The position numbers were made by a program, and so were the translations under genes. Below the pieces are notes generated by a model, which made no database searches, was not told the origin of the DNA, and worked only from the letters and a program-made list of their open reading frames with translations. A stretch of DNA of 46,998 nucleotides. It comes from DASRDR01 sp044867785. Lineage in GTDB: Bacteria > Methylomirabilota > Methylomirabilia > Rokubacteriales > DASRDR01. Location: contig JBIOVM010000149.1 in NCBI GenBank assembly GCA_044867785.1, forward strand, positions 1-46,998, given 5' to 3'. Position 1 is the first letter of the stretch. Each line of letters starts with the position of its first letter. Shown here piece by piece: positions 19,995-28,847 of this stretch.

Positions 19995-20951
19995 TCACAC
20001 CTGGCGGGGCAACATCGCGCGTCCGATGGCGCGCCTGACCAAGCGGCGACCGGCGGCGTGGCAGCGGTAGAGGAACGGGTGGCGATACGGCCACCACGCG
20101 CCGGCGAGGGCCCGTTCGAGGGCGGCGTCGCGAACGTCCCGGTCTCGCAGGTAGTCCCGCAGCCAGCACAGGAACGCCTTCTGGGCCGGATTCGGGCGGG
20201 TCGGGTGGTACGTCCCCGACACGATGGCCCGCCGGGAGGTCGAACGCTCGTGCTGCCGGTACTGATCCCAGCACCCGCTGTCCACGTATACGGGGTGCTG
20301 CGCGGTCAGCTTCGCCAGTAGCACCTGGTCCTCGAACATGTAATCGATCCGCTCGTCGAAGCCGCCGACCTCCCTGACCACCGACAGCCGCGCGGTGAGC
20401 CCGCAGATGCACGGCACCGTGCCGCCATCGGTCAGGAATGCTCTCAGCAGGGCGGGCGGCTCATAGGAGCGATCGGGCGCCACGCCGAGCCTGCCGATGG
20501 AGTTGGGTCGCGAGCCTCCGTCCGCGCCACCGGCAACTGCCCAGTCCCGCCAGTACAGCGTCGGCCCGTACACCATCGCCACCGGATGCTCGTCCAGGAG
20601 GCGCGCTTGACGCTCGAGCTTCTCGGGACGGTACACGTCGTCGCCGTCGAGGAAGGCGACGTACTCCCCTCGCGCCCTTTCGAGGCCGAGGTTGCGCGAC
20701 GCGCTCTTGCCGCGGTTCGCCTTCCCGGCATGGATCAGGTAGTGGATTCGGTCCGGCTCTTCGCGCGCGTGGCGCTCGGCAATGGCGCCGCTCCGGTCCG
20801 TCGATCCGTCATCCACCAGGAGCAACTCCCACCGGCGGTGCGTCTGCGCGCGAACGCTGGCGATCGCCTCCTCGAGGAATCGCTCCTCGTTCAGGAAGAT
20901 CAGCACGACGGACACCAGCGGAACGTCGTCCGTCATCGCGCGACGTGTCAT
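19995..20951 (-). CDS. Family 2 glycosyltransferase (last gene of polysaccharide operon)
   Basis: A 318-residue GT-A fold enzyme expected to transfer a sugar from a nucleotide donor on the cytoplasmic face. The N-terminal motif is VSVVLIFLNEERFLEEAI, nucleotide-binding LLLVDDGSTDRSGA, metal-binding FLDGDDVYRPEKL, and the acceptor-side region contains YMFEDQVLLAKL. It is a close paralogue of the enzyme at 27915-28847, down to the shared SASRN-G-L and WRYRQH-type blocks. ATG 20951 overlaps the epimerase stop by four bases; a second Met lies five codons later. Nothing polysaccharide-related follows it. Confidence 0.92.
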   Translation of the reverse strand: MTRRAMTDDVPLVSVVLIFLNEERFLEEAIASVRAQTHRRWELLLVDDGSTDRSGAIAERHAREEPDRIHYLIHAGKANRGKSASRNLGLERARGEYVAFLDGDDVYRPEKLERQARLLDEHPVAMVYGPTLYWRDWAVAGGADGGSRPNSIGRLGVAPDRSYEPPALLRAFLTDGGTVPCICGLTARLSVVREVGGFDERIDYMFEDQVLLAKLTAQHPVYVDSGCWDQYRQHERSTSRRAIVSGTYHPTRPNPAQKAFLCWLRDYLRDRDVRDAALERALAGAWWPYRHPFLYRCHAAGRRLVRRAIGRAMLPRQV

Positions 20952-22075
20952 CCCGCCTCCGACCTCCGGGCGACTTCGTTCGCGCATTCGTCGGCCGCCG
21001 GGTAGCCGGCGAACGACATCCAGGCGCTCGTCCGGCGGCAGCCCTCGTGAAACTCGACCAGGGGCTCGTACCCGAGGAGCCGCGTCGCCTTCCGATGCGG
21101 CAGCTTGTAGGCGCACGTGTGGAGCAGACTCATCTCGAGGGTGACCTCGGGGCCGCCGCCGGCCCGGATGTCCCATGGCGAGCGGCGAGGCGGTCGGCTC
21201 GGTCCGATCGCGGCGGATATCGTCCTTCGGACGCGTTCGGGCAGGAGGCCTCGAAGCCGCCGGCGCACCCCCGGCGCGCCCGTCTGCCGCGTGCGCCACT
21301 CCGCGGCGGACACCGGCGGCACGCGTGGCACCCGCGCGAGGTCGTACCCGAGAAACGTCGCGATCGGCTCGTACAGGTCCCGCCACGTGACCGTCTCGGC
21401 GTCGCCCAGCAGCAGCGCCTGACCGTCGACCCGAGCGGCGTCGGCGCTCATCGCGAGCCGGATCGCATGCACGAGATTGTCGACGTACAGGCCATTGCAG
21501 ACGCCGCTCCCGCCGCTCACCAGGTACGCTCGTCCCGAGAGCAAGGCGTCGGCGAAGCGCGTGACCCACTGCGACCGGGGGCCGAGCACGATTCCGGGTC
21601 GCAGGATGACGATCTCGACCTGCCCGCCGGCACGCAGCCGCCGGAGCGTCCGCTCGGCGCGCACCTTGGCGTTGTTGTACTCGACCGGCTGGCGGTCGTC
21701 GAGCGGGCTGTCGTCATCCGTGCCCGGACGCGGGGCCTGGCCGTGCACCGACGCCGAGCTGAGATAGATCAGGCGACGGACGCCGGCCTCGCCGGCGGCC
21801 CGATAGACGGGCCGCAACGTTCCGAGGATCACCTCGGGACTCCCCGCGATCGCGTGGACGACGACGTCGCATCCCTCGAACGCGCGGCGCAGGGCTTCCC
21901 GGTCGAATCCGTCCGCGACCCGGCCGTCCAGCGCGAATCTCGACAGGGGCGCGTAGCTCGCCGCCGAGCGGACGATCGGCCGGACGTCCGCCCCGTGCCC
22001 GAGGTGGAGCATCTCGACCACGCGAGCGCCGATGAAGCCGTTGGCGCCGAGCACGGCGACGCGGCCCACGCTCAT
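20948..22075 (-). CDS. NAD-dependent epimerase/dehydratase family protein
   Basis: A 375-residue extended short-chain dehydrogenase. The Rossmann motif GANGFIGARV is at the N-terminus, the conserved serine block is LIYLSSASVHGQ, and the catalytic Tyr-x3-Lys is YNNAK. Such enzymes epimerise, dehydrate or reduce nucleotide sugars. The C-terminal quarter (after about residue 290) is longer than in simple epimerases and has three Cys. Start ATG 22075 overlaps the preceding oxidoreductase stop (ATGA). Together with that oxidoreductase it probably makes an unusual sugar donor for this operon; the sugar cannot be named. Confidence 0.9.
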   Translation of the reverse strand: MSVGRVAVLGANGFIGARVVEMLHLGHGADVRPIVRSAASYAPLSRFALDGRVADGFDREALRRAFEGCDVVVHAIAGSPEVILGTLRPVYRAAGEAGVRRLIYLSSASVHGQAPRPGTDDDSPLDDRQPVEYNNAKVRAERTLRRLRAGGQVEIVILRPGIVLGPRSQWVTRFADALLSGRAYLVSGGSGVCNGLYVDNLVHAIRLAMSADAARVDGQALLLGDAETVTWRDLYEPIATFLGYDLARVPRVPPVSAAEWRTRQTGAPGVRRRLRGLLPERVRRTISAAIGPSRPPRRSPWDIRAGGGPEVTLEMSLLHTCAYKLPHRKATRLLGYEPLVEFHEGCRRTSAWMSFAGYPAADECANEVARRSEAG

Positions 22076-23157
22076 GGTCCGGGCGCCACCGTCGCCGCGC
22101 GAGGGCCCTCGTCCGCGCCGAGCCACGGCATCGCCATCCGCCGGCGATGACCGTAGCACCGCTCGATCGTGGCGAGGCTTGGCAGGGCTTCCTCCGGAGG
22201 GACCGCCAGCCTCTCGCGCCCCCGGACGCTCTCGATCACGTTGCGCAGCTGATCCAGAAAGCTTCGATGGAAATCCGCCGCCGGGATCGCCTGGTCCGAG
22301 CCCGCGCCGGCGGGAAGGATCAAGCGGCCGTCCACGTCATACGGAGAGCCATCGAAGCGGACTCTCACGCGCTCGGCTTCGTTGACCGGCCACTCGATCC
22401 GGCCCTTCGCGCAGTGGATGGCGTAGACGTTCGGGCGCGGCCAGTCCCGGCTCAGGCGCAGGTCGCCCGAGACGCCGCCGGGGAACGTGAGCCGCACGCG
22501 GCAGTTCACCTCCACGCCGCCCATGGCGTCATCCTCGTAGAGCAGGTGCTCGGGACCGCCGAACCACCCCTGGAGCAGGTCCAGCGCGTGAACCCCGATG
22601 TCCAGGAGCACTCCGGACCCTCCTGGAGCGAAGTAGTCGATCGACTGGACCGGCCAGTCGAACCTGCCGCCTTCGAAGCAGTGGAACGCGCGCGGCGGGC
22701 CCAGCGTCTCGGCGGTCAACAGGCTGCGGATCAACCGGGTCGCCGGAAAGAAGCGCCGCACCAGGCTAACCGTCAGAAGACGCCCGGCGACGGCGGCGGC
22801 CTCGATCATCCGCCGCGCGTCGGCGGTCGACGTGGCGAACGGCTTTTCGCAGAGCACGCCCATGCCGGACCCGATGGCCTCGATGGTCTGCGTGGCGTGA
22901 TGGCGCGGGGGGGATGCCACGATGGCGAGCTCCGCCCCGGCCTTCCCGGCGTCCGACACGGAGGCCACGGGCGAGGCCCTCCGGAAATGCCGGCTCACGT
23001 CTCGCACGGCCCGCGGGTCCGGATCGAGTAGCGCGACCACCTCCGCGAGCCCCTCGCGACGGAGCGTCTCGAGGGCAGGCGCGTAGTAGAGACGGGACAC
23101 GGCGCCGCACCCGATCAGGGCGACCTTGACCGGAGCCGCGGCGGCCGAGCCGCTCAC
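22072..23157 (-). CDS. Gfo/Idh/MocA family oxidoreductase
   Basis: A 361-residue NAD(P)-dependent dehydrogenase of the glucose-fructose oxidoreductase family, acting on (nucleotide) sugars. N-terminal Rossmann motif VALIGCGAVSRLYYAPAL, the cofactor/catalytic Lys block GVLCEKPFATS, and a C-terminal beta-sheet domain with the substrate-side DIGVHALDLLQGWFGG (Asp and His). The frame is open well upstream, but GTG 23157 overlaps the previous glycosyltransferase stop (GTGA) and gives the right N-terminus, so it is chosen. Probably makes a keto- or deoxy-sugar intermediate with the neighbouring epimerase. Confidence 0.92.
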   Translation of the reverse strand: MSGSAAAAPVKVALIGCGAVSRLYYAPALETLRREGLAEVVALLDPDPRAVRDVSRHFRRASPVASVSDAGKAGAELAIVASPPRHHATQTIEAIGSGMGVLCEKPFATSTADARRMIEAAAVAGRLLTVSLVRRFFPATRLIRSLLTAETLGPPRAFHCFEGGRFDWPVQSIDYFAPGGSGVLLDIGVHALDLLQGWFGGPEHLLYEDDAMGGVEVNCRVRLTFPGGVSGDLRLSRDWPRPNVYAIHCAKGRIEWPVNEAERVRVRFDGSPYDVDGRLILPAGAGSDQAIPAADFHRSFLDQLRNVIESVRGRERLAVPPEEALPSLATIERCYGHRRRMAMPWLGADEGPRAATVAPGP

Positions 23158-24218
23158 CGCGCCGCTCCCTCGCCGCGATCGGGGCCGCCCCCCCGGCGGC
23201 CCGCTCCGGCGGCGGCGGCGAGCGAGCTGCCGGCGGCTCGAGCCAGGAGCCGTGTCGCCCGCCACAGGACCCGGGGCGACCGACTGCACCCGATCGCCGC
23301 GCGGATTTGGGCTCCCATGCCGACGCGGTCGCCACGCCGGGCGAGCGTGCGCGCCATGTCTACGGCCGCCATGGCGTACGTCTCCCGGGCGGCGCGTGCG
23401 ATTCTCGATGCGCTCGCCCTCGGCAGGTAGCGCTCGAAGATGTCGATGGCCAGCCGGGTGAACAGGATGTCCTCGCCGCTCCGAATGTGGCGGCCGGTAT
23501 TGGAGTCGGGGTGCATGCGGTACATGGCCAGCGGCTCCGCCTGGTACCAGATCGGGTACGCCGCCGCGGCGCGCACCCACATCTCCCAGTCCTCGCTGCA
23601 CCGGAGCCGCGTATCGAAGCCCCCGAGAGCCTCGTAGACGTCGCGTCGCACGACGATGGACGGCGTCATGATGCGCTGCTCGAGCGCCAGGCGCTCCACG
23701 GCGTTCTCGAGCAGCCCCGATTCCGGCCGCTCCATCGGCGTGTAGCCTGTGGCGCGCCCCTGCTCGTCGACGTAGATCGCCCGGCAGAACGCGGCGCCGA
23801 TCTCCGGCGCCGCTGCGAAGGCCGCCGTCATGCGCGCATAGAACCCGGGACCCACGAGGTCGTCGCCGTGCAGCAGGTGAATCCACCGGCCCCGCGCACG
23901 CTGAAGACAGGTCTCGAAGTTCCGCACGTGCCCGACGTTCCGCTCCTGGCGATGGAACCCCACGCGCCCGCGACCGATCTCCGCCACGACCGCTTCGGGC
24001 CGGTCCTGCGTGGAGTGGTCGTCCACGACCTCGATCTGCATGTCGTCGGGGCCCGGATCCTGCGCAAGAACGCTCTCGAGCGTCTCGCGGAGGTAGGCGG
24101 CACAGTGGTAGGTCGGGATCATGACCGACCACAAGGGCCGGGCCGACCCGGGCGGGACCGGCCGGATCCGCGCGCGATACGGGTGCGGCGGCTCGATACC
24201 GGCCGGGGCAGGGCTCAT
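23154..24218 (-). CDS. Family 2 glycosyltransferase
   Basis: A 354-residue GT-A enzyme: WSVMIPTYHCAAYLRETLES, nucleotide-binding IEVVDDHSTQDR, and LLHGDDLVGPGF as the DxD-like metal site. A middle segment GGFDTRLRCSEDWEMWVRAA supplies the acceptor-side ED motif. The N-terminus has a Pro/Arg-rich extension of about 28 residues before the first strand, and the C-terminus ends in an Ala/Gly/Arg tail. A start at the second in-frame Met is possible but would remove the first strand. It begins 22 bases after the previous gene in the operon and overlaps the Gfo/Idh gene by four bases. Confidence 0.91.
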   Translation of the reverse strand: MSPAPAGIEPPHPYRARIRPVPPGSARPLWSVMIPTYHCAAYLRETLESVLAQDPGPDDMQIEVVDDHSTQDRPEAVVAEIGRGRVGFHRQERNVGHVRNFETCLQRARGRWIHLLHGDDLVGPGFYARMTAAFAAAPEIGAAFCRAIYVDEQGRATGYTPMERPESGLLENAVERLALEQRIMTPSIVVRRDVYEALGGFDTRLRCSEDWEMWVRAAAAYPIWYQAEPLAMYRMHPDSNTGRHIRSGEDILFTRLAIDIFERYLPRASASRIARAARETYAMAAVDMARTLARRGDRVGMGAQIRAAIGCSRSPRVLWRATRLLARAAGSSLAAAAGAGRRGGGPDRGEGAAR

Positions 24219-24240
24219 GTGGTTTGCGATGTCCGCCGGC

Positions 24241-25233
24241 CTATCGTGTCGGCGCGCCCCGGTTCAGGCTCGAGGGGCCGGCGACGGCTCTCCGCCGCCC
24301 GAGCCACCGGATGCGCCGCGTCAGCCGGCTCGGAAGCAACACGTTCAATCCGGTGAGGATCGAGCGCCGCAGCGACACGTGCGGGTTCACCGGCCGGCCG
24401 CCGAGGTACCGGCGGTAGCAGGAGCGCGCCCCGGCCTTGTCTCCTCGCGTGAGGTACTCCTCGGCCCACTCGATGAAGTACTTCGAGATCGCGGTTCGCG
24501 CCAGTGCATCGTACCGATACCCCGTGCTGGCGTTCATTCGCCGATAGAACTGCAGCGTGGCGGCCAGCTTCTCCGCCTCGCCGAGGGTGGAGTAGTAGCC
24601 GCCCGGGTGATACCGGTAGATCCCCATGACCTCGTTGATGTAGCCGATCCTGCCGCGCTCGGCGTGAAGCAGGTGCAAGGGCCAGTCGGTGATCGGGAAG
24701 TAGGACTCGTACCAGCTCGGAATGGGAGACACCACCCCGCGGCGGAACACCGTCGAGGAGGTGGCGATGAAGTTCCCCATCCACAGGTCCTCGAAGGTCG
24801 TGATCTCGGGATGATCCGGCGGCGTCCAGTTCCACGGCGCGCGGCTGCCGTCCTCGTGGATCACGCGCGCATTGTGGAAGCAGATCGTGCACTCCGGATG
24901 CGCGTCCAGGAAGTCCGCCTGCCTCTGCAGCTTGTCGTCGGCCAGCCAGTAGTCATCGCCGTCCAGCAGGGCGACGTACTGGCCACGGGCGGCCTCGACG
25001 CCCCGGACGACCACGGCGTTGGTGCGCACGTTGGTCTCCGACCACAGCGCGCGGACGAGCTGCGGGTGCGCCCGCTCGTACTCCCGGACGATCTCTCGGG
25101 TGCCGTCCGTCGAGCAGTCCTCGCTGATCAGGATCTCGTACCCGCCGTCGAGCTTCTGCCGGAGCGCGCTCTCCACGCACTGCCGGATGAACCGGGCGTG
25201 GTTGTACGTCATGACGAGCACGGACACCTTCAT
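24241..25233 (-). CDS. Family 2 glycosyltransferase
   Basis: A 330-residue GT-A enzyme with MKVSVLVMTYNHARFIRQCV, nucleotide-binding ILISEDCSTDGTREIV and metal site LLDGDDYWLADDKLQRQ. The EDCSTDGT variant is typical of the subgroup that includes many O-antigen and capsule transferases. The middle has TDWPLHLLHAERG, and an extra about 90-residue C-terminal helical region ends very basic. Start ATG 25233 overlaps the GT2-methyltransferase fusion gene as ATGA. Donor and acceptor unknown. Confidence 0.93.
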   Translation of the reverse strand: MKVSVLVMTYNHARFIRQCVESALRQKLDGGYEILISEDCSTDGTREIVREYERAHPQLVRALWSETNVRTNAVVVRGVEAARGQYVALLDGDDYWLADDKLQRQADFLDAHPECTICFHNARVIHEDGSRAPWNWTPPDHPEITTFEDLWMGNFIATSSTVFRRGVVSPIPSWYESYFPITDWPLHLLHAERGRIGYINEVMGIYRYHPGGYYSTLGEAEKLAATLQFYRRMNASTGYRYDALARTAISKYFIEWAEEYLTRGDKAGARSCYRRYLGGRPVNPHVSLRRSILTGLNVLLPSRLTRRIRWLGRRRAVAGPSSLNRGAPTR

Positions 25234-26867
25234 TCGAGGGTCGCCGGCTTGCGCGCGCGCACGGTGATCAGGAGCGGATACTGCGGATCATGATGATCCA
25301 GCTCGGCCCGACGTAGCTCGCCGGCGGCGAGCCCCTGAAGGAACGCAACGGCGGCGAGGACGTTGCCGTGCGCCTGGACCTCGACGGCTTCCGGCGCGAA
25401 CCTCGCGCGAAAGAGCCGGCCCATGCTGCGGGGCGTGAAGGACCAGCACCACGTGGCCGCCCACTCGTCCACGTCGGTCTGGCTGATGCCCGGAGCGGTG
25501 GCGAGCAGGACACCGCCCGGCTTGAGGATGCGGTACAGCGTCTCGATCGCCGCCTCGACGCGGTAGATGAGCTGCATGGTTTGCGTGAGGATGACGCAGT
25601 CGAAGCTCGCCGAGGGAATCCCCGGGGCGTCGGACAAGTCCCCGACGAGCGTCGCTCCGGGATGTCCCTCTCTCACGTGCAGCACGTCGCGCACCGTCAC
25701 GCGATCGCCCCCGTACCGGCGGGTGTACGAATCGTCGCCGATCTCCAGCACGCGCCCCCGGATGTCCGCCGCGCGCTCGCGAAGGAAGCGCTCGATGTAG
25801 TAGCGATCCACCGGGCTTCCCCGGTCGTAGCCGAAATGCCGGCTGACCGGCGCGAGCCTCCGCAGGTGTCCGAACCGGAACTCTCCGACCCCCGGCCCCG
25901 CGACGGCGCGCGCCGTCCCGGTGCGAGAGCCCAACGGGAGCCGCACCGCTTCGGCCGCGCGCCGGCACAGTCGCACCGCTCGCCGGGCGGCGTGCTTCAT
26001 CGCGTAGGTGGGAGCATGGCGTACCAGCACCGGCCACCCCCGGCGCGCTCGAGGCTCGCCGCGCGCGCCGGATCTCCACAGCTCGTTCGAAAGGGCCCGT
26101 CCATACAGGGACCGCCAGTAGCGCACTCCCTCCCGATAAGCTCGGCGGTCCCGCGGATCGGCCCGCACGTGTCTCCATTGCCGCCCCAGGACGCCCAGGA
26201 CCGTCTCCAGCATCAGGGCCGGACGGGCCGACATGTTCTCGCCGTGCTGGCGGTACTCCGCGACGAGCTCCCGATGGCAGCACACCGGATGCCGCCGCGC
26301 GATCCGGAGGTAGAGGTCGTAGTCCTCGCACGCGGGCAGCGCGGGATCGAACCCACCCACCTCCTCCAAGGCGGCGCGCCGGTGGATCACGGTCGCGCAC
26401 ATCCCGATGTAGTTGTCCCGCAGCAAGGCGCGGTAGTGGTCGTCCTCGACGAAGCGCTGCGGCCGCTTCCTCTGCAGCGAGCCGTCCGCGTTGACGTACT
26501 GGTAGTCGCCGGACGCGAATGCGCACTCCGGCCGCAGCAGGAGCGTCCGGACGCCCGCGGCGATCGCCTTCGGCAGCAGCCGGTCGTCCGCGTCGAGGAA
26601 CACGACGAACTCGCCGCGCGCGACCCGCCAGCCGCGGTTGCGCGCGCTGGACAGTCCCCCGTTCTCCTGGCGGACGTACCGGACGGCCGGATACCGCGCC
26701 GCCACGGTCGCCGTCTCGTCCGGTGATCCGTCGTCGACGACGACGATCTCGATCCGGGGATACTCCTGCGCGAGCGCGCTCTCGATCGCCATGCCGAGAA
26801 AGCGCGCTTGGCGATAGCAGGGGATCACCACCGACACCAGCGGCTCCGAGCGCGACGGATCAGCCAT
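25230..26867 (-). CDS. Bifunctional GT2 glycosyltransferase / SAM methyltransferase fusion
   Basis: A 545-residue two-domain protein. Residues 1-240 are a GT2 domain: VSVVIPCYRQ, DDGS at 45-48, ENGGLSSARNRGW, DADD at 92-95, and ACEDYDLYLRIARRH. After a basic linker, residues about 335-540 form a class I methyltransferase (RRLAPVSRHFGYDRGSPVDR, RGRVLEIGDDSYTRRYGG, FDCVILTQTMQLIYRV, LKPGGVLLATAPG, HGNVLAAVAFLQGL). It probably adds a sugar and then caps or decorates it with a methyl group. It overlaps the pyruvyl transferase gene by eight bases and the next GT by four. The same architecture is found in decayed form at 32116-33261. Confidence 0.92.
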   Translation of the reverse strand: MADPSRSEPLVSVVIPCYRQARFLGMAIESALAQEYPRIEIVVVDDGSPDETATVAARYPAVRYVRQENGGLSSARNRGWRVARGEFVVFLDADDRLLPKAIAAGVRTLLLRPECAFASGDYQYVNADGSLQRKRPQRFVEDDHYRALLRDNYIGMCATVIHRRAALEEVGGFDPALPACEDYDLYLRIARRHPVCCHRELVAEYRQHGENMSARPALMLETVLGVLGRQWRHVRADPRDRRAYREGVRYWRSLYGRALSNELWRSGARGEPRARRGWPVLVRHAPTYAMKHAARRAVRLCRRAAEAVRLPLGSRTGTARAVAGPGVGEFRFGHLRRLAPVSRHFGYDRGSPVDRYYIERFLRERAADIRGRVLEIGDDSYTRRYGGDRVTVRDVLHVREGHPGATLVGDLSDAPGIPSASFDCVILTQTMQLIYRVEAAIETLYRILKPGGVLLATAPGISQTDVDEWAATWCWSFTPRSMGRLFRARFAPEAVEVQAHGNVLAAVAFLQGLAAGELRRAELDHHDPQYPLLITVRARKPATLE

Positions 26868-27918
26868 CGGGATTCCGGCGCAATAGCCGGGCGATTCGGC
26901 CGCTGCCGCGGCGCTTCTCGGGGCCTGGCGCGGGAGGCGCGGGCGCGGGCGCGGGCTCGTCCGCCGCCATCATCCAGCGGTCGTCCAGCGGCGCGGCCCG
27001 CCGGGCGGCATGGCGGCGCTCCAGCTCCTCCGGCTGCCGCAGCGCCGCGATCAGCGAATCCCGCAGCGCTTCCACCATGACCGCCGCGCGCTCCGCGCAC
27101 CGCCGGGCGGCGACGCGCGCGGGCTCGCTCAGGCAGTAGTCGAGCGCCTCGGCCAGCGCCTCGGGCGCGACCTCGTCGGCGGTGAATGCGACGGGCCAGC
27201 CGATGTGGTGCGCCTGTCGTCGGATCTTCGCGCCGCCCGCCTCGGGGTCGATGGCGATGACCGGCACCCCGTTCTTCAGGGCGAGGACCATGCCGTGGAG
27301 GCGCGTCGTCAGGATCACGTCCATCCGGGCGATCAGCGACTCCACCTCCGCCGGAGTGCGAAGGCCCGCCTCGTTGCGATCCAGTCGCGTGTCGATCCGG
27401 ACCAGCGCCAGCGACCGGCTCGCCGCCAGCCGCGTGATCGCCGTGTTCGCCCGGTCCACGAGCGCGCCGGGATAGTCCTCCACCAGACAGACGCCGGCCA
27501 CGGGCACGAGCGGCCGGCGTGAGAGGAACACGATGTCCGCATTGGTGCGGGTGGCGCTGTCTCTCTCGATCAGCAGGTCGAACGGCTGCCACCCCTCCGC
27601 GGTCGCTCCCATCGAGAGGTTGAGGCCGATCAGCCGGCGATGGCCGAACCGGCGGAGGAGCCTCGCCTCGAGCTCCCCCTGCTGGAAGGGACCGCACACG
27701 AACACCACGTGGGAATAGGCGGCGGGATCCGCGCTCTCGAGCTCCACGTCGCCGGCGAAAGGCGGCGCCGTCGCCACGTCGTACGCCCAGCCGCACTCCC
27801 CGAGCCACGCGCACGCGAGGTCGCGGCTCAGCAGGTCGCCCGCGGTGGCGTGACCGTCGACGAAGCTGAACCATCCGACGACGAGCGCCCTCCGGGACTC
27901 CGGACCGTTCGCGCTCAT
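26860..27918 (-). CDS. Polysaccharide pyruvyl transferase family protein
   Basis: A 352-residue GT-B-like protein of the WcaK/CsaB group, which attaches pyruvate ketals from phosphoenolpyruvate to sugars of surface polymers. The family signature VILTTRLHGMVLALKNGVPVIAIDPEAGG is present in two pieces around residue 210-235. Earlier blocks include VVFVCGPFQQGE and LIGLNLSMGA. The C-terminal 40 residues are a Pro/Ala/Arg-rich tail. The start ATG 27918 overlaps the preceding glycosyltransferase stop (ATGA); the longer upstream frame overlaps that gene and is rejected. Pyruvylation would put negative charge on the polymer. Confidence 0.88.
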   Translation of the reverse strand: MSANGPESRRALVVGWFSFVDGHATAGDLLSRDLACAWLGECGWAYDVATAPPFAGDVELESADPAAYSHVVFVCGPFQQGELEARLLRRFGHRRLIGLNLSMGATAEGWQPFDLLIERDSATRTNADIVFLSRRPLVPVAGVCLVEDYPGALVDRANTAITRLAASRSLALVRIDTRLDRNEAGLRTPAEVESLIARMDVILTTRLHGMVLALKNGVPVIAIDPEAGGAKIRRQAHHIGWPVAFTADEVAPEALAEALDYCLSEPARVAARRCAERAAVMVEALRDSLIAALRQPEELERRHAARRAAPLDDRWMMAADEPAPAPAPPAPGPEKRRGSGRIARLLRRNPDG

Positions 27919-28847
27919 CCCCACGAGGCGACCCGCCGCCTGACCCGCTTCCACAGCCGCCGCGAGCGTCTCGATGCGCGCTCCAGCACCGGATGCTCGA
28001 GCGGCCAGATCTCCTTCTCCAGCAGGCTCCGAAGCGTCGGATCGGGAACCCGCCTGTCCTCGAGGTACCCGCGCAGCCACCGCATGAACCGGAGCCGCGC
28101 CGCTCGGTCGGAACCGTCCCGGGCGGCGATCGCACAGGCGCTGGCGGCGTGCTGCCGGTACCGCGCCCAGCGGGCGCCGGACACGAAGACGGGCATCTCG
28201 AGGCCCAGCTTCGAGAAGAAGACGTGATCGTCGAAGATACCGCGGAACGATTCATCGAACCCGCCGAGGCGATCGACCGCTTCCCGCCGCAGCAGGACGT
28301 TGCACGTCGTCGGCGTCTGCGCCCGGTTCTCGATCAAGAGCCGGACCAACGCCGGCGGCTCGACGAGCGTGTCGGGCGTGACGCCCAGGTCGAGCACGTG
28401 ATCGCGCGACTGATCCTCGGGCCGGCCGCTCCAGCTCCACCATATCTCGCTGCGCCCATACGTCATCGCGGCGCGCGGCTGGGCCCGCATCACGCCGAGC
28501 TGAGCCTCGAGCTTCTCCGGCATCCACACGTCGTCGGCGTCCAAGAGCGCCACGAACGCCCCGCGCGCCTCGCGGAGCCCGCGGTTGCGTGACGCGCTCA
28601 TGCCCCGATTCTGGTGCCCGGGATGCTCGAGGTAGCGGATCCGGCCAGGCTCGCGGCGACTCCACTCCTGCGCGATGGCCGTGCTGCGGTCGCTCGACCC
28701 ATCGTCCACCAGGAGCAGCTCCCAGTGGGGCCACGACTGGGCGCGCACGCTCGCGATCGTCTCCTCCATGAACGCTTCCGCGTTCAGGAAGATCGTGATC
28801 ACCGAGACCAGCTGCGGATCGTCTTGGGCGCGCCGCACGGCGGTCAT
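27915..28847 (-). CDS. Family 2 glycosyltransferase
   Basis: A 310-residue GT-A enzyme: LVSVITIFLNAEAFMEETIA, LLLVDDGSSDRSTAIAQ, RGMSASRNRGL, and LLDADDVWMPEKLEAQ, with FDDHVFFSKL as the acceptor-side motif. It matches the enzyme at 19995-20951 over its whole length and the two are clearly operon paralogues. The C-terminal 30 residues are basic (RRSRRLWKRVRRRV) and could touch the membrane. Start ATG 28847 overlaps the deacetylase stop. The frame extends far upstream but without GT features. Confidence 0.92.
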   Translation of the reverse strand: MTAVRRAQDDPQLVSVITIFLNAEAFMEETIASVRAQSWPHWELLLVDDGSSDRSTAIAQEWSRREPGRIRYLEHPGHQNRGMSASRNRGLREARGAFVALLDADDVWMPEKLEAQLGVMRAQPRAAMTYGRSEIWWSWSGRPEDQSRDHVLDLGVTPDTLVEPPALVRLLIENRAQTPTTCNVLLRREAVDRLGGFDESFRGIFDDHVFFSKLGLEMPVFVSGARWARYRQHAASACAIAARDGSDRAARLRFMRWLRGYLEDRRVPDPTLRSLLEKEIWPLEHPVLERASRRSRRLWKRVRRRVASWG

